64,000 nucleotides of DNA from Uranotaenia lowii (Eukaryota > Arthropoda > Insecta > Diptera > Culicidae): NCBI RefSeq assembly GCF_029784155.1, contig NC_073692.1:369315160-369379159 (forward strand). The letters run 5' to 3'. Position numbers and translations under genes: made by a program. Shown here piece by piece: positions 57,579-64,000 of the stretch; the first letter of the stretch is position 1, and each line of letters starts with the position of its first letter. Under the pieces are notes generated by a model. The model had not been told where the DNA came from and ran no database searches. It saw only the letters and a list, made by a program, of their open reading frames with translations.

Positions 57579-58990
57579 ATATATATAAAAAGCAATTTCT
57601 GTGGGTTTGTTTGTTTGTTTGTCCTCTATAGGCTCGGTCGTTTTAAGAGCTAGAGAGCTGAAATTTGGCATGGATGCTCATTAGGACCAGGAATGATGAA
57701 AAATGTTTTCAGAATTTCAGTTGACCCCTTCTGAAGGGGGTCGTCCATACAAGACAAATATTGTTTTCGCGTTTTTCACGTTATTTTTTGTCGGATCGTG
57801 ATGAAAATTTGCACATGGGGGTTTTGAGAGATGGGAAATCGATTTCAGGTAGTGAATTTTGGGTCAGGGGTCGGTAGAAGGGGTCGTCCATATAAACTTT
57901 TCAATATTTTTGTGATATTGACGTAAGTGTACATAGGATTGAGCTAAAAATTTGCGCTCGGATGGTTTTGGGAACGGGCAATTGATTGCCGGTATCAAAT
58001 TTTGTGAAAGGGCCAGCCAAAGGGGTCGTCCATATTCACTGTTCAGTATTTTTGTGATACTGACGTTATTATACATCAGAATCAGATGAAAATTGGTACA
58101 CGAGAGTTTCGAATGTCAAGCAATTGATTCCAGGTATCGATCTCAGTGTAAGGGGTCGGCAAAAGGGGGTCGTCCATATCAACTTTTAAATATTTTTGTG
58201 ATATTGAGGTTATTATTCATCGAATTGAGTTAACAATTTGCGCTCGGATATTTTCAGTGATACGCAATCGATTGCTGGTATCAAATTTTGTGTAAGGGGC
58301 AAGTCAAAGGGGTCGTCCATATTAACTGTTCGCTATTTTTGCGATATTAACGTTATTATTCATCGAATTCAGTTGAAAATTGGTACACGAGAATTTTGAA
58401 TGATGTGCAAACGATTGCAGGTATAAAATTTTGTGTAAGGGAACGGCAAAAAGGGTCATCCATACTACCTTTTTCATTTTTTTTGTGATATTGACGTTGT
58501 TATACATCGGACTGAGATGAAAATTTGCACATAGAAATTATCAAGGACGAACAATTGATTCCAATTATCAGATTTTGGGTCAGAGGTCGGCCAAAGAGGA
58601 CGTCCATATAAACTATTCACTGTTTTTTTTGCGATATTGACATTATTATGCAATGGATTGGTTTGAAAATTTGCACACAGGAGTTTTGAAGGAAGGGCAA
58701 TCGATTTCAGAGATCAGTGTTCGGAAAAGCGACCACCGATCTGCAACGATCGAATCGAAATTTATACACGGTTTATTGGGGTTGAAACGGTCAATTGAAT
58801 TGTGATTTCAATATTTGTTTCAAACGACAAAAAAGGGGGTCTTTACGTGAGTTTGTATCACATCGAAACGAAAATTCATAAACTGGGGTTCTTTGGCACG
58901 GTCAAATTTAGTAGCAAACGTCAAAAAAAAGTGAACTTACATATAACGTGTTTTTAGGAATTATGTTCGTCAAGTTATGTCGAGAGACGG
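57579..58990 (+). mobile_element. Helentron/HINE-like non-autonomous element (plus orientation)
   Basis: It opens with ATCTATATATATAAAAAGC, AATTTCTGT, a (GTTT)n run, CTATAGGCTCGG and GAAATTTGGCATGG. This is the same order of modules as the minus-strand element ending at 2248. Downstream are clean 143-bp tandem repeats. No protein is encoded. The 3' border near 58950-59000 is not resolved; no clear terminal hairpin with CTRR is found. The family is inferred from structure. Confidence 0.55.
57720..58740 (+). repeat. 143-bp tandem repeat inside the HINE-like element
   Basis: The motif GGGGTCGTCCATA recurs with the TCGTCC position at 57741, 57884, 58026, 58170, 58313, 58456 and 58600, so steps are 142-144 bp. 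Each unit continues with TATTTTTGTGATATTGACG, a GAAAATTTGCxC segment, CAATTGATT and TATCAAATTTTGTG. Degenerate copies follow after 58620 (CGGAAAAGCGACC, GGGGGTCTTTACG). The length is regular despite 20-30 % sequence divergence. Confidence 0.9.
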
Positions 58991-60246
58991 AATACTATGT
59001 AAATAAAATAAATAACGTGTTTAACATTTTTGCAATTATTGCTTAAAAATGCATTCGGAATTACATCTGGAAAATTCCTGTAAATTGACATTCATTCAAA
59101 CTGTTCTAACATATTCTAATTTGAAAGCGAAACGGAGTTCGTATGGGATCAGCTAGGTAATTATATTTTTTGAATTATGAAATATCTTATAGCAGGTTAA
59201 TTTTCTGGCACTTCGATACAATATATAGGGGAGAATGAGGATACTTTAACCCTGGGGAGACTTGATCGCTTAGCCACATCTCGAAACTAGAATGTGTGTA
59301 GATCAAGTGTTCTTTACCAAACAATTTAAATAAATTTATTTTTTAAGTCATTTCACTTTGTTTGAAAATTTTTATAGAATGTGAATTGAAGATTATCAAC
59401 TTAAAATATTTCTCACATTAATAATTTTTTTAAAAATCTTTTCAATATATCAATCGTAAAAGTATAATATGAACTATATTATGCCAAATTTTCGAAGCAA
59501 TGATAATCTCTCAACTTATTTAGGAAAAGTTTTCTAAATTTTACATTATAGGTACAAACGATCCCAAGAGTTCGAATGGTAAATTTTTCATCTGAATTGT
59601 TCGTGATTATTGCTGAGTACGGAATTACTTATTTTAATCCAAAAACTAATATTTTCCGATAGTAGCTTGGTAAAATGGATCTAAAACATTGATTTTACGT
59701 ATTAAGATAAAGTTTTAAAAAAAATCTTTTTCTAATACTTTTAATTGTGAAATAAGAACTAACATGGCCCAAAATAGTCAATGGATTTTTCGTCTTTCGA
59801 TTTTATTTGAATTTTTTCAAGGGTTTGAGCCAAGGTTGCCAGATTCACAGAAAAATCTATAATTTTACAGAATTTTTTAAGAAATTTTCATCACAGAAAC
59901 TGTGTCACAGAACACAGAATTTTGAAAATATTCACAGATTCTTAAAATTTCGTACGTGTTTCCAAAATAAATAATTTTATGTCAACATTAATTTTAGAGT
60001 TCTTATTTTGTTTTGGATAAACATAATAGGATTGGTTAGGTTAATTGATTTTTCTCAAGTAAAATGTGAAAAAAATCAATTCAGCATGACTTTTTCAAGA
60101 AATCTATGCTATTTCCGTCACAGAAATCCATCATAGAATTTTTGAGTAAAATCAAAACCTGAATTGTTTGAGTGTAATCTCGCACATTTCGCACCGCTCA
60201 CTAGTGGTAGTAGGACAGCTGAAAACATCGCAAATGTCAAAGTCAG
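58991..60246. other. AT-rich DNA with a possible MITE end at 59228
   Basis: TATAGGGGAGAATGAGG at about 59224 has the GGGGAGA start and TA border of the element at 37046 and may be one end of a related MITE. I do not find a matching opposite end. No gene is recognised. Around 59835-60140, CACAGAA-type words repeat loosely. Confidence 0.35.
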
Positions 60247-60285
60247 ATCCATCCGAAAGTGATCTAAAAAGACTTTCGGATGGAT
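60247..60285. repeat. Perfect 14-bp stem hairpin
   Basis: ATCCATCCGAAAGT (60247-60260) is the exact reverse complement of 60272-60285, with an 11-nt loop. It could be the centre of a small palindromic element or a structured RNA. No longer inverted homology extends from it. Confidence 0.8.
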
Positions 60286-63200
60286 AATAAGCTCTGTTCA
60301 CTGCTCGAATAGAAGCTTTCAGAAACATGAGAATCAACACTTATATCAGCTGTGTGAATTGTATGCAAATAAGGAAGTTTTGTTGTATTCTTTTCTACCA
60401 TATTCTCCACTTTTTACACAACACAGCTGACTCGAGACAGTCCAAACGAAACCACCGCCGTGTTAAGATCGCCCAATAATAAACCCCCAATTAAGAACCG
60501 AAATAAAAGTTGTTGCGTTTGAAGTTAAAATTCGCGAGTTTCTCAATCGTGTCCGAATAGTGTTCCGGTGCCTAAACATGAATAAAGGATTAAAGTTTCT
60601 CTGAACTTTAAAAATATCATCATTTTTATGTCCCACTAGAATAAACGAAATCAAGTTTCGTTCTGATTTTTGGAGCATAGAGACTTGAAGTTACACGCTG
60701 CTGTCATAAAATGCGAAAGACGGCGAGTTGCTAAATTTTCCAAGAAATATGATGAAAACAAGCAAATGGGATTAAGAATCCCCATTCTCCGTTGAGGAAA
60801 AAGTAGTATGCTTAAAAATGAGCAACTGCTAGCTCGAATTTTGGGATGCCAAAAGCTGTAGACATTTGCTGAAGACTAAATAGGTTTGAAGATGCCAAAA
60901 AAAAAATTAAGTATACGCACCTATGAACCAATAAATTTATCTTCAAAATATTTCAAAAAACATATTTTTCAAGTGATAAGCTTATAAGAAAAATAAAAAA
61001 ATAAATAAAACAATGGTGAAGCATTTGAAGTATTGATGACGTTAAATACGGCCAGAACAAATTTCAAATCCTTCTTTTGTCACTCGGAGTTGGAACTTCG
61101 CGAGGGGGCGAAAATTAAAAATTAGGCAACAAACTAATAATTTAGAATAAATTGCACGAAAGCTTGTATGCAACAATATTCCGTACTACATTATTGAAAA
61201 AGCCTATTTTTTTTTATCAAAAACCGATTTAGTTATTTTTTTATCAAAAAATTCACAAAATCAAGAATATAAAAGGTGATAAAACTCTCTACTTCCACAA
61301 TTTGTTTATTGCTCTTGTGATGTTTCGGATATTTGATAAATTTTCCGAAAGATCACATAAAAAACTTAAAACTTTATTTATTTTCTCCTTCGAGTTTTTT
61401 GGCAATTTCGAAAACGAGGGAGGGGGGGGGGGGGGTGCAAAAGAAGAAATTGATATTTGTTCCGGCCTAATTGAGAAGTTGACAAATAGAACAGCTTAAA
61501 TCAATTTAATGGTTGAATCCGGATCTTTCAATTAATTTTTTTATTCAATGGATTCTAAATTATAATAAAAGAATGATCACGAATCCAGAATGATCTCCTA
61601 AAAAAAATCATAGAGAGAAGTATACATTCCATACCCAGATCATTTAAAAGCTTAAAAAATGAGCAGAATTGACGATGAGAATTATTAAAAACAAATTTCA
61701 AAAATATGCTGTAAAAGTTTAAAAATAGGCACACCACATTAATGGATGCAACTATCCATATTAGGAGAAAAAAAAAATCAACAATCTTCATCTTTGGCTT
61801 TGAGGAAAATATTATTAAAAAGTCAAAACTAATAAACATTATACACTATTTAGAAAGGGTCTCTACAATGAAATTAAACAATCAAACACGTTAAAATATT
61901 TTTAACGGTCGCCATACAGCGGAGAAATCGTTCTCGGCTCAAATCTCAAAATAAAAACTCAAAAATTGCTCGAATTGAAAAAAATTGTTTCAACCTGAGT
62001 TGAAAATGAAAACAAGTTGAACGAATTACACAATCAATCATGTATCATCAAATGGCTTACAAATATTTAGTGTTTTCATTTAGACATTCAAGTTCACAAA
62101 GATTTGCTCAAGTTTTCTTTATTTTTTGCATTTTTCTTCTTAAGTTATCATAAAACATTATTGTAAAATGCAAGTTTTTTTTTTCCTAATTTTTAACTAC
62201 CTTTTTTCAACGTTAAAATGCACAATCCATGAATGCGGGTCGGAAGAGCAAAGAAAGGAAGGTTACAGATGATTACGAAATTTCTAAGTTCAGTAATGAT
62301 ATTATATATATAGTATATTTTTTTCGCCTAAAAAAGATGTAGTTGGCTAAGCCGATATTCTTCTCCTGATAATTTGAGCACTCAAATACTGGCAAAATAA
62401 AATAAAGTTAATGACTATGGAATTATGAGTTCTTGAAAAAAAAACTTTCTGAAAATTTGTGAACTCGGTGAAGCTATTTTCTGCAATTTTATCGAAAAGT
62501 GATGCCAAGCATACTGGCATTTTACATGAAAATTAACAATCCGTATTCAATGTCATAAGTATGGAATATGGGAAACGTCATAAGTAGGAATTTTTTTGCA
62601 AAGTTATTGTAATGAACAATTTTTCTAACTTAGGATCTGTTATTGTATAGGATTATCAATATCAATTAACTCAAAATATTTATATATTTGATTATCTACT
62701 CATCCTTGATCTATATTTTTTATAGCCGCCACTAACATTATATAGAGTGAATTAAATAATATTTAACTAGTTTCAGAAATTTCAACAGTCAAAACGTTTA
62801 ACAAGCATGTTCCAAATTGAATGATACCGTTCAAACTATGGTACTGTAAGCTCATTTTCCAGGCTTGTAGAGATAAACTATTATTTTAATTTTTAAATTT
62901 TTTTTAATCAAAATTCGTTTTTATCTATTACTATCTTTACGTTTTAACGATAGATCACAGTTTCTCTATTTCAGTATCATAACTTGTTTTTATTAAAAGT
63001 AAATCAAGATTAGATAAAAGTATAACTGATGCGATCTTTGATTTTCATTTTACTTTCATCAAATTTATATTTTACAGATTTCTATTTAATTGAATTTTTT
63101 CTCTTTGTCGTTCTGATATTGTAATAAAATCAATTGAGGAAGAAATATAAATCTATCAAAATTAATAATGATTGAAAATCAAGTTCAAGTATAATAATTA

Positions 63201-63311
63201 AAATTTTATATTTTACAGCTTTTCCAAAGAATAAATGATTTCATCATTCATTATGCAACAATATTTTAATAATATTTTTGTATGGACATTACGATTTTAT
63301 TGTATTTCTTA
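60286..63311. other. AT-rich DNA without recognised gene; G-run at ~61420-61435
   Basis: No frame shows a known domain. An uninterrupted G run of about 14 bases lies near 61422-61435, unusual in this AT-rich setting. Composition stays AT-rich throughout. Confidence 0.45.
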
Positions 63312-63620
63312 TAGCATAGCATAGCATAGCATAGCATGGGGTGACTACACACATCTTGCATTGGCTGATACACGAGGTACAACTAACAATCAAATCCAAC
63401 ACAAGATGCCAAAATGAGTACCTGGATTCAGTACTTATTTGAAGTGTTGTTATTGAGAATTAATATGGTACCAAAATGCACACCGTGGCAAGTCAATGTA
63501 ATCATATAGGGATAGTCTGAACAGCTAAAACAACTTTTCAGGTGCAAGAGAACTCATGCGACCCTACATATAAAGGTGCTATTTCAGACAGGAAGGGGAA
63601 GGGTTATTATTTCGTTTAGG
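63312..63620 (-). mobile_element. Possible LINE 3' end with (ATGCT)n tail, minus orientation
   Basis: Five copies of AGCAT/TAGCA (63312-63338) border a GC-richer stretch beginning GGGGTGACTACACAC. On the minus strand this reads as a 3' untranslated region followed by a pentanucleotide tail, as in several insect LINEs. No RT is seen before the window ends and no target duplication is defined, so this is tentative. Confidence 0.35.
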
Positions 63621-64000
63621 AAATCCTACTTGGCAGATAGGATTGAAAAACAAGAAAAAAAAACAGAAAAATACAAAAAAAAATGGAAAGAGCTCACCAA
63701 TGTTTTCATGTAATCAGAGATGCTACGATGCGAAACCATCCACACTTGCGTTGATAACACCGGGATATAAAAGAACCAGTATTGCCACTTGCGGTCTTCT
63801 TGAACCAAATAAAAATGATTGAATTCTTGATTCAAACCGGTTTATATTCCTACACATTTCACAACATCCCTATATGAATCTTCTCTGGTTAACACTGAAA
63901 TCAGCTCCTAATTATTTCTCGCACTGTTATAATGCTTGAGACTGGGTTAATTCACCCTCCCGAGGAAGGCATTATCATTATCACTATTAACTATTCCGCA
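63621..64000. other. Trailing sequence without recognised feature
   Basis: A 69-codon minus-strand frame (63626-63835) is aromatic-rich and not recognised. May continue the LINE-like element above. Confidence 0.3.

Noticed and set aside
57864..58507. Two related minus-strand frames sharing MYNNV as a repeat protein
   Set aside because: They are translations of the 143-bp tandem repeat.

Overview
The window looks like non-coding, repeat-dominated nuclear DNA of an insect, probably a mosquito. I infer this from decayed Tc1/mariner transposases of the DD37E (ITm) type known mainly from mosquitoes, Jockey-like LINE fragments (endonuclease GDFN motif, RT YVDD motif), and very AT-rich DNA. There are no bacterial-style operons. 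I found no intact cellular gene. The best candidate for host coding sequence is one possible exon near 48.5 kb. The very long open frames inside the satellite arrays are an arithmetic consequence of a 9-bp repeat and are not genes.

Layout. 0.27-2.25 kb is a rolling-circle-like (HINE/DINE-type) element with degenerate internal tandem repeats, read on the minus strand. 2.7-6.1 kb is a long inverted-repeat element broken by two nested insertions. 7.2-7.9 kb is a foldback element with an exact 8-bp target duplication. 10.3-18.0 kb is a (TTTTGTAAA)n array, followed by about 100 bp of unique DNA and a gap of exactly 500 N. 18.6-25.3 kb is a (TTGACAAAA)n array. A 0.8-kb spacer leads to 26.05-28.35 kb, which holds the same unit inverted, (TTTTGTCAA)n. 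The two arms form a contiguous multi-kilobase inverted repeat. 28.4-32.7 kb is a decayed T-rich zone with 10-bp periodicity, including a short perfect 10-mer array and a tRNA-like sequence set in an inverted repeat. 35.2-36.3 kb is a scrap heap of Tc1, LINE RT and foldback DNA. 37.05-41.48 kb is a three-level nest: a TA-flanked inverted-repeat element, a LINE-like insertion with a 23-bp duplication, and a foldback element. 42.1-43.3 kb and 50.75-51.8 kb are two copies of one LINE family in opposite orientations. 43.7-44.6 kb is a 74-bp hairpin-bearing satellite with a four-monomer higher-order period of about 296 bp. 46.9-48.06 kb is a third 9-bp array, (TTTTTGTCA)n. 57.58-59.0 kb is a second HINE-like element with clean 143-bp internal repeats.

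The main themes are a family of related 9-bp satellites that differ by one or two bases, placed in opposing orientations, and a family of foldback elements sharing TAGACTG-type ends. Both could yield long double-stranded RNA if transcribed. That functional reading is inference; the repeat structures are read directly from the sequence.
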